DNA of 64,000 bases from Mactromeris polynyma (taxonomy: Eukaryota; Mollusca; Bivalvia; Venerida; Mactridae): NCBI GenBank assembly GCA_032209605.1, contig JASFXZ010000010.1:10561385-10625384 (forward strand). The letters run 5' to 3'. Shown here piece by piece: positions 22,755 through 34,912 of this stretch. Every line of letters starts with the position of its first letter. Positions within the stretch are counted from its first letter, which is position 1. The notes beneath the pieces were generated by a model. The model did no database searches. It was given only the letters and a program-made list of their open reading frames with translations, and had not been told where the DNA came from. Both the position numbers and the translations under genes were made by a program.

Positions 22755-22987
22755 ATATCTACTGGCCAAAAGTGCTGACTAGCCCGTTCTATTTCACATA
22801 CTTTTTATAATCTATAGGATACACCTTCTGTTCATTTTGATTGAAGTATGCTATAACATAGTATGAGCCAAATCAATTGAACTCTCGAAGAAAGTTGATG
22901 TTAAACTGTAAAATCTCATTCATTGTTACAGATCACTTTGTGAAGATTTTCAAAATACAAAATCGCGGGTTAGTTGTTTTGGCCAGT
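22755..22987 (+). repeat. Family C TIR element (C4), abutting a family A copy
   Basis: The left end is CTACTGGCCAAAAGTGCTGA and the right end GGGTTAGTTGTTTTGGCCAG. The right end runs directly into ACAGTAAAACCTC of copy A5. Confidence 0.75.
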
Positions 22988-23037
22988 ACAGTAAAACCTC
23001 AATAATAAGACGACCAATGGAATTATTAATATTAATA
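22988..23037 (+). repeat. Family A left-end fragment (A5)
   Basis: ACAGTAAAACCTCAATAATA, then AGACGACCAATGG, after which similarity ends. A complete copy follows at 23110. Confidence 0.7.
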
Positions 23038-23109
23038 AGCCATGTTTGAGATCAAAAGTTTATATATACATCTGGATTTTATTTCACTGTTATATACATA
23101 TCAACAATT

Positions 23110-23289
23110 CTGTAAAACCTCAATAATAAGACCACCATTGGAACCCTCTCAAATTGATCTTCTTATTGAGTTGGTCTTAATATTGAGGTTGAATAAAGAG
23201 CAAAACAGTGAAAATGGACTTGAAAATTGTGATCGTAATTTTGAGGTGGTCTTATTATTGAGGTGGTCTTTAAGTGCGGTTTTACTGTA
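23110..23289 (+). repeat. Family A TIR element, near complete (A6)
   Basis: Starts CTGTAAAACCTCAATAATAA and ends GTGCGGTTTTACTGTA. It is the clearest full copy at about 180 bp and has the internal GAATAAAGAGCAAAACAGTG block. Any open frame across it is accidental. Confidence 0.8.
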
Positions 23290-24534
23290 TATGTATTTGA
23301 TTCATTATTTTGGTCAACTTTCTTAATCACTGCGCAGATATAGTTAAGTCGGCGGTTTTATCAACCAGACGGAATGTTAAATTTCTAGACCCCGAGAATC
23401 CAAAAATAGTCTGAAAAAATGGTCGTTCATAGAAATCTCTGAAAATCTCGGTCAGTTGAGATTCAGTATAATTTCCTTCGTTTTCCATATAAACCTTATA
23501 TATAAAGATTTTGAAATCTCAGAATGCATATTAGTCAACGTGGGTAGCCGGCTAAATATGGAATATACTTATATTTTATTGACATACATTAAAAGGGTGA
23601 CAATCCCAGTTAGGGTTTTTCAAATAGACGTAGGCGACTATTTAAATATGGCTATTTCTGAAATTGTTTTCTTTTCAACTTTGGTTCAAATGTCAAACAT
23701 TACATATGACCGTTGAAGAATTGACGATGTATCTTTTTCAATAACGCTAGAAAACACCGTTAATGTTCTATTTATCATAAGTCAAAATAATTAAGAAAAT
23801 GTATTAAGTTACATTAACAGAAAAGTACTTTTATAACCGGTGTAACAGAAATGAAATATTGACTTTTAATTCAAGTCTTAATTTTAAAGTTGATATTTCA
23901 CTCTTCTGACCGAAATGATGTCATTCAAACAGGAATTTCTTTATTTGGTCAATTTATAGAATATTAATCACACTATTAAGATTAGTTTGACTTATTTATT
24001 TACATTAAACTACAAACAAGATCGGAAATCCAGCTTTGAAGGATGAATACAATTAAACAATATTTACTGCTGTTCACGAATTTATCGAAAAATCTGAACG
24101 TTACGATTGAGGCGAACGCGACATTTCCAAAATCAAATAAAGCATCCGTCCCCCAAGTCGCCCCCATTCCATCTTCTTCTGTTATATTTTATTCCTTTGA
24201 CCACATCATTAGCAAAAACATTTCTTGTTCTGACGCAAGTATCTAATACCTCCTTCTTCTTTTAATTTCGTTTACAAACATTTCATTGAAATATTTGTTA
24301 TTTTCTTTTGTAATAATCTTGTCCAATTCAGAAACTAAGTCGCCATATCATGTACTTATAGTTAGTATGCAGTGGAGAGAATTTCAATACGCTTTAGCTT
24401 CCAATTCTATCCACTGGTCGATAACATGCACTTTGTAATCTTGTATTTACTGTATATTATACACGACAATTTAGACAAATAAAAATGTTTAAACTAAACA
24501 AGTTAACACAACTTATATGTATATACACTCAACA
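23290..24534. other. AT-rich stretch, nothing recognised
   Basis: Open frames 23456-23716 and 24043-24246 have no splice or homology support. Confidence 0.5.
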
Positions 24535-24631
24535 AAATTCCTAATCGGTTAGTTTATAGTGTGAAAACATGCATTATTAGAAATATAATAATACAATATA
24601 AACTGACCGATTAGGAATTTTGTTGAGTGTA
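24535..24631. mobile_element. Mariner-like hairpin MITE
   Basis: Near-perfect inverted repeats of about 37 bp begin CACTCAACAAAATTCCTAAT and end with the inverse GGAATTTTGTTGAGTG. They are flanked by TA on both sides, as expected for Tc1/mariner insertions. About 97 bp in all; the loop is AT-rich and non-coding. Confidence 0.85.
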
Positions 24632-24659
24632 TGTCACTCTCGATGACAGCTTCCTGACT

Positions 24660-24905
24660 TTCTACCAAACCAGGCATCGATCTCTCAAAGCATCTCAAAT
24701 AGAAATCTCAGCTCAATATGAGATTTTGCTCAAATCGGAACCTGAGTTTGAGTTGAGATTTGGATCTCTTGGAAAATTTTCTAAGAAAAAAAAACTCATC
24801 TCATCTTTTTCGTTTTGTAATACCGATTTTTGATTTTTGTCTCAGATGAGAACACTCTCAACAATTTGAGACAATATTTGAGCTGAGATTTTGCTCAGAT
24901 TGAGA
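24660..24905. repeat. Degenerate inverted repeat rich in GAGATTT / CTCAAAT
   Basis: AAATCTCAGCTCAA near 24700 is inverted at TTTGAGCTGAGATTT near 24870, with many shorter copies of TGAGATTT and CTCAAATC between. Non-coding foldback, origin unclear. Confidence 0.5.
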
Positions 24906-25040
24906 TCGGGGCCAGTACTCGCGCACTCAGGGACAATGAACAGCAAAAGAGAAACACGACCATGGCGGAGTTTGGACCCGCAACCTTTGCATCAGGAGTC
25001 TGGTGCTCTACCCCAAGTCCACCGGTCCTATTCAGATGCA
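24906..25040 (-). repeat. tRNA-like SINE fragment
   Basis: On the minus strand GGTAGAGCACCAGACTCCTG, then GCAAAGGTTGCGGGTCCAAACTCC resembles the second half of a tRNA with a slightly mutated B box. No intact cloverleaf. Probably a SINE head. Confidence 0.45.
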
Positions 25041-25184
25041 GATGAGAGGTTGTTACATAAACAAAGAAAGACAGTCAGTGTATAAAATACACTGGAATTA
25101 TTGTCAGTCATATACGGCGGCCAGTTGACTTAACCAGTTTTCCTTGAATTAATTATCAACCAGTACTAACTTGATCTTCCACAA

Positions 25185-25268
25185 GCGACTGATAACTTCT
25201 CTACATGTGGAGGACATGACCGTAGCCAATGTCGCGGAAGAACCTGCCCAACCCGGGAATCGAACCGA
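25185..25268 (-). repeat. SINE fragment with perfect B box
   Basis: Minus strand GTCGGTTCGATTCCCGGGTT contains a perfect B box (GGTTCGATTCC) followed by a body with TTCTTCCGCGACATTGGCTA. The upstream tRNA half is missing. Confidence 0.5.
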
Positions 25269-25781
25269 CATTATTATACAATACTTAGTAATGTAACGCA
25301 TGTACAAAACATTCTCTGCTTCAAACGTTCTCTATTTTTATTGTATAAATATTGCTGATGCTATCAACATTGATGCCAAATAATTAGCTTCATTTGTAGG
25401 TAATTCACTCGACATTTTTTTAATTCATGAAACAGCAAATCAACAAAGCGCAAAGTTTAGTATCGCGAGTTTATTATCAAAGCTAAAACTTTAGTCTATT
25501 GTTTTCAATGCCCACGAGAGCTTTGTCGGATTAATATTTTATTGAGAATCCTAAATAGCTATTAAGTAATAAGTGAACTTTATAAATATTTAATTTTTCG
25601 TTTTACAAAATATATAAAATATGAAAAAGACAGGACACTGAATCAAATACTGCAACGATGGATTTTAGTCGACCATTTGAAGAAACTAAATAAACACGTT
25701 CACGTATTATTTTGCTTTAGTTTCGATATTTATCGCTTATGAGTAAAATGCTAGTATATCTAATGTGTGGACTGTATTTCC
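25269..25781. other. AT-rich stretch, nothing recognised
   Basis: No supported feature. Confidence 0.5.
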
Positions 25782-26034
25782 TATATATACCAGACGCCAT
25801 TAAAAACGCAATATTTTGAACAATGCGACTTTTTGTAGAACCAAATGTCAAAAGCGTGTCACAGTCATCTATGTGTTAATTTTTGTTCAACACTCTAGAC
25901 CAATTATTTTGTAATTCATTATTAATTTTATGAAATTATGTTTGAGAAATAAAGACTATTTTTGCCTTTGCCATGTCATCGGTATCTATATGCACAATTG
26001 TTTTTTCTTGCGTTTTTAATGGCTTTTGATATAC
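25782..26034. mobile_element. Family F TIR element (F1), about 253 bp
   Basis: The left end is TATATACCAGACGCCATTAA followed by AAACGC; the right end is GCGTTTTTAATGGCTTTTGA followed by TATA. The interior AATTATGTTTGAGAAATAAA is shared with 31480-31731. Flanking TA suggests a Tc1/mariner-like target. Confidence 0.75.
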
Positions 26035-26918
26035 AATGGAGAACTGGTAAGACATTTGGACAGGCCAAACTTTCGGACAGCTTGTGTTTGAATACCGTGA
26101 TGCATGTCCGTCTTTGTGTACAAGGAAAAAAGAAAATGTCACTCTAAAATCAACATGAAATTTTTGTTTTCCAGTCAATGTATGATACGTTCATGTGCCA
26201 AAACCTGCTGTGATATTCTTGAACACAGACAATTTCTTTTAAATAAGTGAATATCCTTATCACATTTCAATTGTGAATTGTTTTACACATCTTATCATAA
26301 ATGTATGTACATTTAAATATGTAGTATTGTTTTAGTATGTTGTATGAATGTTCATGTATGTTTTATTTTGTTCTATAGTCTCGTATAATTCAAATGTGAA
26401 TGGTATTATGCAACACTGTAAATGGTTCTTTGTAAATATGTATATGTATTGTTGTTAACAATAATGAGACTGAAATAAAGAAATATATGCAAGCAAAATT
26501 ACAAACATATTGTAGATTCATTTATCTATAATTTAGAGACACACACATTCCAAACTTTTATGGACAAGCGTATTTTGAAAATCGAATTTTAACATTAACA
26601 AAAATAACCTACTTAGCCATACGTTTTTGACGTGCAAGAATGTCGCATTATGTAAATAGATACATTGTAATCAATGCAACATTATAATACATTGTTACAA
26701 ACTTTGGAAACATGCAATCACACTCAAAATTTACCATTATTGTAAGATATTCGCAAATCCTAAAATATAGAAATTGTGCTTTATATATTGTTAGAAATAT
26801 TAGTCCAAAGCAATATATAATATTTTTCATAATAATATTTACACTGAAAGAGTTCAGGAATTACATTATTCTATATCATTCTTACTATTTATTTTTTATT
26901 TCGAAACGTCTTTACAAT
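26035..26918. other. Very AT-rich stretch, nothing recognised
   Basis: No exon supported; translations are low-complexity Ile/Phe/Tyr-rich. Confidence 0.5.
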
Positions 26919-27162
26919 GTATATATACTTAGTACATTTAAAAACTCATATTTTTGTACCTGTGATAGGTCTTTTAAATGTCATTTTATTGTGTTTTAAA
27001 CTCATTTCGGAATGGAAATACTCGTTGATTGAAGAGAAACGTTAGCGTTCATCCTTGCGTAAAATTAAATAAATGCATGTTAAGTTTTTATCTTGTATCC
27101 CTAGGTAAGTTCATGAAATTAGAGAAAACTTGCTTTTTGCGTTTTTAAATGTACTGAGTATA
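26919..27162. mobile_element. Family G TIR element (G1), about 244 bp
   Basis: The left end is TATATACTTAGTACATTTAA; the right end is its inverse, TTTTTAAATGTACTGAGTAT. The second copy is at 52868-53112. The termini share a TTAAAAACGC core with family F, suggesting related transposases. Confidence 0.75.
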
Positions 27163-27355
27163 TTTCAGCGAAACAATGTAAACATTATTTATGGCCATCA
27201 AATGGTTCGGAGGGGCTCTCAAAAATTTGAGTAGCTTGTAATACAAACTTATAACAAAAACAGAAGATATGTTGTAAATGGGCTTTTATTAAAGCCAGTT
27301 AAACACATAACATATTAATAACATATGTACAGCAAAGGCTAACTAGTTTAAAACG

Positions 27356-27553
27356 TATACAGTCAAACCTGTGTTAAAGACCACCTGCGAACAAAGACCA
27401 CTATTGCAAAACCTGTCTGCAAAGACCACCAATTGTATCTCCCATCAGACCATTTTCCGTGATGTTTAATCTGTTAATAGAGACCACCTGTAAACAAAGA
27501 CCACATTTTACTGTTCCCATGGGTGGTATTTACAGACAGGTTTGACTGTATAC
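27356..27553. mobile_element. TIR element ending ATACAGTCAAACCTGT
   Basis: Inverted ends GTATACAGTCAAACCTGT and ACAGGTTTGACTGTATAC, with internal repeats of AAAGACCACC. The interior resembles family A in its AGACCACC words, but the termini differ. Non-autonomous, about 198 bp. Confidence 0.8.
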
Positions 27554-28439
27554 AGCAAAGTGTACAAGCTTAAGAAATAACATTTTGTATCACCTTGGAA
27601 TAGAATTTCTCTCATCGTGCGATACTAGGAAAGTCCTGTGAGTTTTATGAAGTTTTTTTAACCGCATGCCAACAAAACTGATATTTACCTTATTTTATGA
27701 ACTTCATAATTTCCTTAAAACACTATATTAGCCAAAACGGTACATTTCCATCCGTTTAGTGTTTGTATATATTAAAAAATCAATTTATAAACCCACTGCC
27801 TTTTAAATTCCTCGTAAAAACTACTTGTTTACGGGTCGACTAACAAAATCCGTATTAAGGTTCGGTATGTTACAAATCGCAAGCCAATCAGCTGTACAGA
27901 AATATCACTTTTACCATATCTGAAAATCGATTGCCTTTTCAAAGAGATTAGCAGACGAGACTTTAGCAGACGTGACTTGATTATATTAAAAACCGGTAAC
28001 CGTAAGAAACACATTATTGTGACCATCGAACTGGAAATAATGGAAAGAAAAAGATGTAGAACAGAATAGACATATTAATGAGGTCAAATCGTTGTTCAAT
28101 GGAAAAAAATAAGCCAATCCAAAAATTAAAAATTGATTCATCAACAATCTTTACCCAATAATAATATTTACATATAACAATTTGTACTAACGCTACACAA
28201 CACTAATTTCGGTTGGAATGAATAAATTGCGATCCATTAAATACAATGCCGTTCGATTTAAGTAGAAATAGAATTATTAAAGCACTCTCTTACTCTGGCG
28301 AGTGAGATAAACCATTCTATGAAATCAATTTCTCACAGTTCTAGTAATAATAGTCCAAAACCCAGTCCATGTATTTGTAATGATTGTTTTTAATAGACCA
28401 TCCCAGCACTAACTGGGCGTTTGTTCTTGCTTGCCTGTT
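27554..28439. other. AT-rich stretch, nothing recognised
   Basis: No supported feature. Confidence 0.5.
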
Positions 28440-28890
28440 GAAGTCATGAATATTATGCTCATTGTTTGCTCATTTATTTACCTAAACAAACATGAAAAAT
28501 ATATTTCCTATAGTTAAAACATCAATAAACATGCATTAACAAAGAATGAACTCATAATATATTGAGCTGTACTTGTTTAAAAAAAAAATTAGGACATTAT
28601 AAAATTTTAAAAAAAACTTCCATTTTTTTTATCAATCAGGCTATTTTACAAGTTTTGTCTGTTAGAAATATGGTTAAAAACTATATTTTCAATCGGTTAT
28701 ACATTGCAATGGTTCTTATTAGAGATGTTTTAGCCAATGTAACAACAGTACTGGATGAAGCCAATTCAAACATTTTATGTTCAGCTGCGCCAGGGATACG
28801 TACATCTTTAATAGATTTTATGCAAAACATTGACAAAACTAAGCCAACGAATGCTGCACATTACGTGATAAACATGAGTTTCAAATTCCG
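28440..28890 (+). repeat. Dispersed repeat family Q (Q2)
   Basis: The best-preserved copy together with Q3. Shared words include AAAAATATATTTCCTATAG, AAAGAATGAACTCATAATAT, TTAGAGATGTTTTAGCCAAT and AACATTTTATGTTCAG. An open frame of 110 residues crosses it but differs between copies, so coding is not supported. Confidence 0.75.
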
Positions 28891-29317
28891 GTAAAAACGA
28901 ATTGGAAACGTTTCAACTACACATGAACACAGATGATATATGCGTATATAACATGGAGCAAGAAAAAACAGGATAAAACCCATCCCGTCACGTTTTTGCT
29001 GAAGTGGACAAAACCCGTCCCGCACGTTCTACTTGAAGGACTGAACGCCTCCCCTATTACCGAGCTGAAACGATATGCTATTAAGTAATTATATAGCATT
29101 TGTACAGAGCATTGCGAATGGTAGACAAATAACATTAAGCATCTATAATAAAAAGTAAATATGTATGGTTTTAGCATGTTTATTTTTCAACATTAGTGAG
29201 AGAGGATTTGTCTGACTATTTAAATACGGCAGTTGATGTCCTGCCTGAAATCTCCATAGGAGAGGTTTTTGAGCACCTTAGCAAAAAATCAACTGGAGAG
29301 TTCTTCGGCGTAGCTGT

Positions 29318-29520
29318 ACAAACATGGATTTGCTATTTGCATATCAGTGCTGTGTAAAACAATCAAATCTTATATATACGTTAGGCACCAAAGAAATTTC
29401 TCTTCAACTGAACAACGTTTGTAACCTTGACGCGGATTGTATAACCTTTCGATCTAATGGTACATTACCTTACCGAAATTCATTTGGAATCAGGAGTGAC
29501 AAGCAATCGTAACATCTCGG
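29318..29520 (+). repeat. Dispersed repeat family R (R2)
   Basis: Inverse of R1 (14065-14228) and R3 (32922-33062). Contains CTATTTGCATATCAGTGCTG and GTAACCTTGACGCGGATTG, and ends CAATCGTAACATCTCGGC. Confidence 0.7.
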
Positions 29521-29568
29521 CATTTTTTTTATGTTGCACAACAAATCTTAACTTTCATATTAGGCCGA

Positions 29569-29612
29569 CCATCTTCTTTTTCAAGATATTTCTTGTTTGT
29601 CCTATAATCACG
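29569..29612. repeat. Short dispersed repeat shared with 63303-63346
   Basis: GACCATCTTCTTTTTCAAGA, then TATTTCTTGTTTGTCCT, recurs near 63310 with small changes. Confidence 0.6.
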
Positions 29613-29831
29613 GATACGAAAACGGGTGATTTTAGTATGTATCCCTAAAAGCAAAAAAAAATATGTTTCAGATCAGACATTTCTATCATGTAGTTTCATT
29701 GACCGCTGTTGTTTTTGTTTAATATCTTCAAGGATTCAAAACGATAAGCCTGTACTTGTAAACATCGTTTCCAAATTAATTAGAAAAAAATGTCGGTGGG
29801 ACGCAAAACCAAACGCACCAATTATCTACGA

Positions 29832-29939
29832 GTTACGGAATCCTGTAAGGACCATCGCGATAACGCCCCTCGCCTTTTAATTGTCAAAGAAAAAAGCGCG
29901 AGGGGCGAGATCGCGATGGCACTAACAGGATTCCGTAAC
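29832..29939. mobile_element. Hairpin MITE, GTTACGGAATCCTGT ends
   Basis: GTTACGGAATCCTGT and its inverse ACAGGATTCCGTAAC flank inner arms CCATCGCGAT / ATCGCGATGG and CGCCCCTCGC / GCGAGGGGCG. About 108 bp of almost continuous palindrome, GC-rich against its AT-rich surroundings. Confidence 0.85.
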
Positions 29940-30051
29940 GATTACACTTTGAATACATAATAAGTCACCGTTACGTTAAGTAAATCTAAGTAACTCGGAT
30001 CTTGCATTTGTAATAGTTTGAAATTTTTAACGCATTTTCGATGTTGCGCGA

Positions 30052-30205
30052 ACGGTAAAACCTCGATAATAAGACCACCAATGGGATTGTCTGATTTACG
30101 ATTAAAAATATGGAGAGAAAAATGTACCACTGCTCCAAAAGATGGTCTAAGTATTAGTGAGGTGGTTCTTATTTCGAGGTGGTTTATAAGTAAGGTTTTA
30201 CTGTA
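30052..30205 (+). repeat. Family A TIR element, diverged interior (A7)
   Basis: Starts GGTAAAACCTCGATAATAAG and ends AGTAAGGTTTTACTGTA. The interior is partly different from A6. Confidence 0.7.
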
Positions 30206-30495
30206 CGTGTCAAGGTCAGCATACAATGTAGCAAAGATAGCTCATGTTGCTGTAAATGTGAGGATTTTATCAATTCATTGATACCTCTTCCAAACAACAA
30301 AAATATGTAATTTACAACAGTAACTGTACAAATTCCCGTCCAAGTTTTAAGCAGATTTTTAGTGACACGAATGAGGGGTATATATAACTTAAGTACCAGT
30401 TGAAGAAACACTTCTTTGCTTCGCAAGACATGGTTAGTGATAAATAGGTTGCAAATATGCGGGCCGTATTGTCGTCATAGTGTATAGTAAACATA

Positions 30496-30680
30496 TACAG
30501 TAAAATCTCAATAGTACGACCACCCTTGGGACCCTTGACAAATGGTCTTATTATTGAGTTGGTCTTAATACTGAGGTTGAATAAGAAGCAAAATAGGGGA
30601 AGTGGACTTGAACACTGTGTTCTTAATTTTGAGATGGTCTTATTATTGAGGTGGTCTTTCAGCAGTGAGGTTTTACAGTA
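30496..30680 (+). repeat. Family A TIR element (A8)
   Basis: Starts TACAGTAAAATCTCAATAGT and ends GTGAGGTTTTACAGTA; full-length, 185 bp. Confidence 0.8.
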
Positions 30681-31479
30681 CATGCTGTATTTTACAGTTA
30701 ACTACAGAAATCATGTAACTTATCTGAGTCGTCGTTTCAGTTGAATATACAAAACATGATAAATGTAGGGGAAACGATTATGCATACTTTTCTGACCCAG
30801 AAAGATAGTTTTCTATATTCACGAAAACAAACACAACATTTCAGTTAGACCGAATGATAATTAAACAGTTCAAATAAAGACCACGTTGAAATGAGAGTGT
30901 TTACTAACTAAAATAAAATAAGTAGGTTGCAGCAAGGGCTCGGTGTCAGTGACAAATTTAAAAAAAAAATCAATTTTAAAACATCGCAAAAAACACCTGT
31001 TCATAAAGAGCGTTTCCGTAATCATACAGATATATTGTCAAATCGGCATTAAAAATATTACATAAACATGCGCTGTATTGCATCAAGTACAATAAACAAG
31101 AAGTATTCTAACTAATTACCCCGATTCTGTGTCAATACAGAAATAGATAATAGAACCATGTTCATAAACATGATGAATGCTTATGTTGAATAATTTATGT
31201 CATTTCGGTTTTCAGATACATGTTAAATAGCCAATAAGGTTCGCTTGTTTTCTTTTCAACAATTCTTCATTTAAACCCCTATTTAATTTTACGTATCCAC
31301 GCCTAAGATTTATCTTGTCTTTCTGTTAATGCATTAAATGATCAAAGACTATTTGATGATATTCAACACAGGAGTTATTTATTGCAAATTCTTAATACAA
31401 AATGACTTAAATGACGAGGCGAAATGTCTTGAAAGCTTTCGCGAAGATTGATTAAAAGTATCACGCCTTGAAGTGTTAG
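30681..31479. other. AT-rich stretch, nothing recognised
   Basis: No supported feature. Confidence 0.5.
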
Positions 31480-31731
31480 TATATACTTAACGTCATTAAA
31501 AACGCCCCTTTAGCCTTCATTTTGTTCTAAGTGTATAAAAGTGTGTTATTGTTACAAATGAGTACAGCATTCTTCAAAAAAAAAATCGAACTATGACCCA
31601 AGCATTCATATTCAATAATTGATTAAGTTTAAGAAATTATGTTTGAGAATTAAAATATAATTATTTCTTTATAGTGTCCCTGTGCTGACGCGGGCAATTT
31701 TCATTTGCGTTGTTAATGGCGTGGAGTATAG
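31480..31731. mobile_element. Family F TIR element (F2)
   Basis: The left end is TATATACTTAACGTCATTAA followed by AAACGCC; the right end is GCGTTGTTAATGGCGTGGAG followed by TATA. It shares AAATTATGTTTGAGAA with F1. Confidence 0.7.
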
Positions 31732-32921
31732 AGCATTGTCATCAATTAGACTTATGCTTTCAGCTCGTAGACTCTTCAACAAATATAACCACTCTGCCTT
31801 CTGAACAGGTGTGAAATACCTTGAACTCCAACAGGGATCAAGTGCTTCCTCAGGACTACTTTAAAGTTTTACAGAAATCTCGAGGGTGCAATTTATAATT
31901 TCAATATTTTGAATTAATTTTATTACACAAATGGACAATTATAAACGTATGACTATAGATAATAACACCCTTGTCAAACACAAGTGACTGATTCAGATTA
32001 TTATTGCAATTTTTTGACAAATGCGACACGTGTTGTATATATAATACCGTATTATAGCAAACCTTGTGAATTATTTCAACATCTGCTCTGATAAAAGAAT
32101 TTAAAGGGTGTTCACCCGCACATTACTGGTACCTAAATAATTCTTTACATCGGTTGGTTCCTAGCTCAATACAAAATGATCATTTTGAAATAAAAGCTTT
32201 TCGGCTAAAATTTAAAATTCCCGATTAACATAATTATGTCGAATCGCACGTAAAATAGCGTTGTTTGTGTTCCATTTAACGGACTCAACATGTATTTTAG
32301 TGTGAACCCAGGGACAGAGGGCATTAATTATTGAGTTTGTCTCAATTTAGTAGTTTGTGTTCAATCCATGTCCATTGGTCAAATGAAACATATGTTACTG
32401 TTAAATAACTGTTTTGGCAGTAAGCATTCAATTGGTGAGTCCCACAGTTCGCGCAGGATTGTTCTATCATGATGACACTTACATTAGTGCTGTTTCTCTG
32501 TTAACTATTAATAATTCATAGCTGGCCTATATTTCCTATTATTCGTGTTAAACGTATAAATCACCGCGTGCACCGACATGTGACCAAGTCACTTCAAACT
32601 CAGGTTGATCTAGTTATCAATTATTTGTGTCAATTTATTAACAGCAAAGTATCAATGTTATGAAAAGGAAATCCATCACATGTGTGCAAAAATTGATTAT
32701 TTTTCAATCCTTTTACTGCGCTAATTGAGTCAGCGATTTTTACATCATGGTGCGTATACCATTATATTGGTAAATGAATTTTGCAGTTACATATTCGAAT
32801 ATCACATTCTACGAAAGTATAATTTCAGGGAATCATAGGATACATTCTTGCATAAATAATAGCGCGAATGATGAACATTAATAATAAGAAATATCTTGAT
32901 TTGTTGCCCAACATAAAAAAG
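31732..32921. other. AT-rich stretch, nothing recognised
   Basis: No supported feature. Confidence 0.5.
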
Positions 32922-33062
32922 GCCGAGATGTAACGATTGCTGGTCACTCCAAATTGTTCTGTTAAAGAGAAGTTGGTTTAGTGGTTAACGTTAGATTTGA
33001 TCAGTTTACACAACACTGATATGTAAATAGCAAAGTCATGTTAGTACGGCTGTTAGTACTCA
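32922..33062 (-). repeat. Dispersed repeat family R (R3)
   Basis: GCCGAGATGTAACGATTGCT, then AAGAGAAGTTGGTTTAGTGG and CAACACTGATATGTAAATAG match R1 and, inverted, R2. Confidence 0.7.
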
Positions 33063-33364
33063 AACTCATTGTTTCCAGAGACCTGTGTTCGCTAAATGTT
33101 CTAAAATACTTTAATAAGCCTCGCTTCATTTGATTCAATACATACCTAAAGCTTAGCTTGAAATGCAGTTTTCAGAATTAACGTGATTCAATGCAGAATA
33201 TAAGATATGTTAAAATACCAACGACAACTTTTAAGGTAGATAATCGTGTTTGAAACGTAACAAGTTTCCTTTTATTTTAGCTGGCTAACACAGTGCATTA
33301 TCTCCCTTGAATATGGCCCTTTGTGTTAAGGGGATAGGGTTTGTCACACAATGGAATCCTAATT

Positions 33365-33530
33365 CTCATGCAGAACCGCTGTCTGAGCTATTATCGACCT
33401 ACGCGGTTTTTCTAGGGCTTTTCTAATGCTACGTACCGCCCGGGTGGGATTCGCACCCCAAGCCCAACGCGACGGTTTAAAGGATTGTGATTTGACTTTC
33501 AGTTTCCATAACCACTCGACCATTGTCACG
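33365..33530 (-). mobile_element. tRNA-derived SINE, Ser/Leu-like head
   Basis: On the minus strand a perfect A box (TGGTCGAGTGG) is followed about 60 nt later by a near-perfect B box (GGTGCGAATCCC). That spacing indicates a long-variable-arm tRNA (Ser or Leu type). A body containing GCGGTACGTAGCATTAG follows. It does not fold as an intact tRNA. Confidence 0.6.
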
Positions 33531-34489
33531 CATTTCTCTCACTTAACTGCACATTTCACATCCGAATATATCAGACAACGCTTAGATTAGCGTTCTAAAA
33601 AAGTCCCGGTAATTTTAAACTTTGCTATCATTTATAATTAATGAAATGTTGCAGTGCAAAAAAGTGGGTATAAAATATCGCGCATAAACAAAAAATTGTC
33701 GAGTCAAGCTCCAGTTAGTCCGTTAACAATAATTAATGGATTACGAATAATTAATTCGCGTTTATTAATATAAAAATCAGTTTCTTCCGTAGATTTATTC
33801 ACGTCAGTTTGGATATTGTAATTTAATCCATTTTGAATCAGATATCAAAGTTATATATGGCATGATATGTAAACAGAGCAAGCATATAGAAGATAAATAT
33901 TTCAGACTGAACGAGTTGTTGAGTTTTCTCCTAGATTTCATCCCCCGCGTTGTTTGAGTATCAATCAAGGACGATTTATCAGAGGGAATTTCTACCTCGA
34001 CACCGGCACCGACGGGTATATACCCTATTGATCTATTTAATTTCCGCTTAAAACAATGGATTTTATAACCGCAAGATATCGGTCGTTCATATTTCATAGA
34101 TGTTCGGGATGCATTAATAATTTTTTATGAATTCAAGTTGGTCTTAACTTTGACAGGAGAAATTATTCACCGAGTGAAGTAAAAATAGAATGGGGCGAAG
34201 TGTGAGGTCTCTACAAGAGAAGCGATATGCTGTAAAAACCCATTCAAAAGATCAATTAAATCAATATTTGAACACATGCAAGTTAAGAACAGAAGTACAA
34301 TAGAATTTGGCACTTGTAAGAACAGCATTATATAAAAGTATTTTAAGTACATGTAACTTAATTCATTCAGTTGAAAGCTTATTAAATTGGCGAGTTTAAA
34401 CCGCAAATATATTATGAACAAGTTATGTACAGTATGTATATCTGTTACGAAAACAAAAAAAGAAAATTACATCTGCTGTTAGTAATCAG
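33531..34489. other. AT-rich stretch, nothing recognised
   Basis: Open frames at 33804-34097 and 34167-34421 (minus) have no support as exons. Confidence 0.5.
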
Positions 34490-34880
34490 TTTTAAATTTT
34501 AAAGTTATACTATGCTCATTTTTTGTTCATGTGTTTAATTAACCAAACTTGAAAAATATATTTCCTATGGTTAAAACATCACTAAACATGCATTTATAAA
34601 GAATGAACTCATAATATATTAATCCATATTTGTTGAAGAAAGATGTTTGTTCATCATAAAATTAAAAAAAAAAAACAGTTTTTTTAACAATCAGGCTATT
34701 TTACCGGTTTTGACTGTAAGTAATATGATAAAAACAAGATTTTTCAATCGGTTTTACATTTGCAGTGGCTCTTATTAGAGATGTTTTAGCCAATGTAACA
34801 ACAATACTGGATAAAGCCAATTCAAACATTTTATGTTCAGATGAGCCAGATACATCTTTAACAATGAATAAACTTTAAGG
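34490..34880 (+). repeat. Dispersed repeat family Q (Q3)
   Basis: Near copy of Q2 across most of its length (GTTAAAACATCACTAAACAT, TTAGAGATGTTTTAGCCAAT). It ends just before a family A element. Confidence 0.75.
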
Positions 34881-34912
34881 CATGTAGTCGATTACCTATG
34901 CCATCACGACTC

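Noticed and set aside
23042..23326. 94-residue frame at 23.0-23.3 kb
   Set aside because: It is the translation of the family A element; the same peptide appears at every copy.
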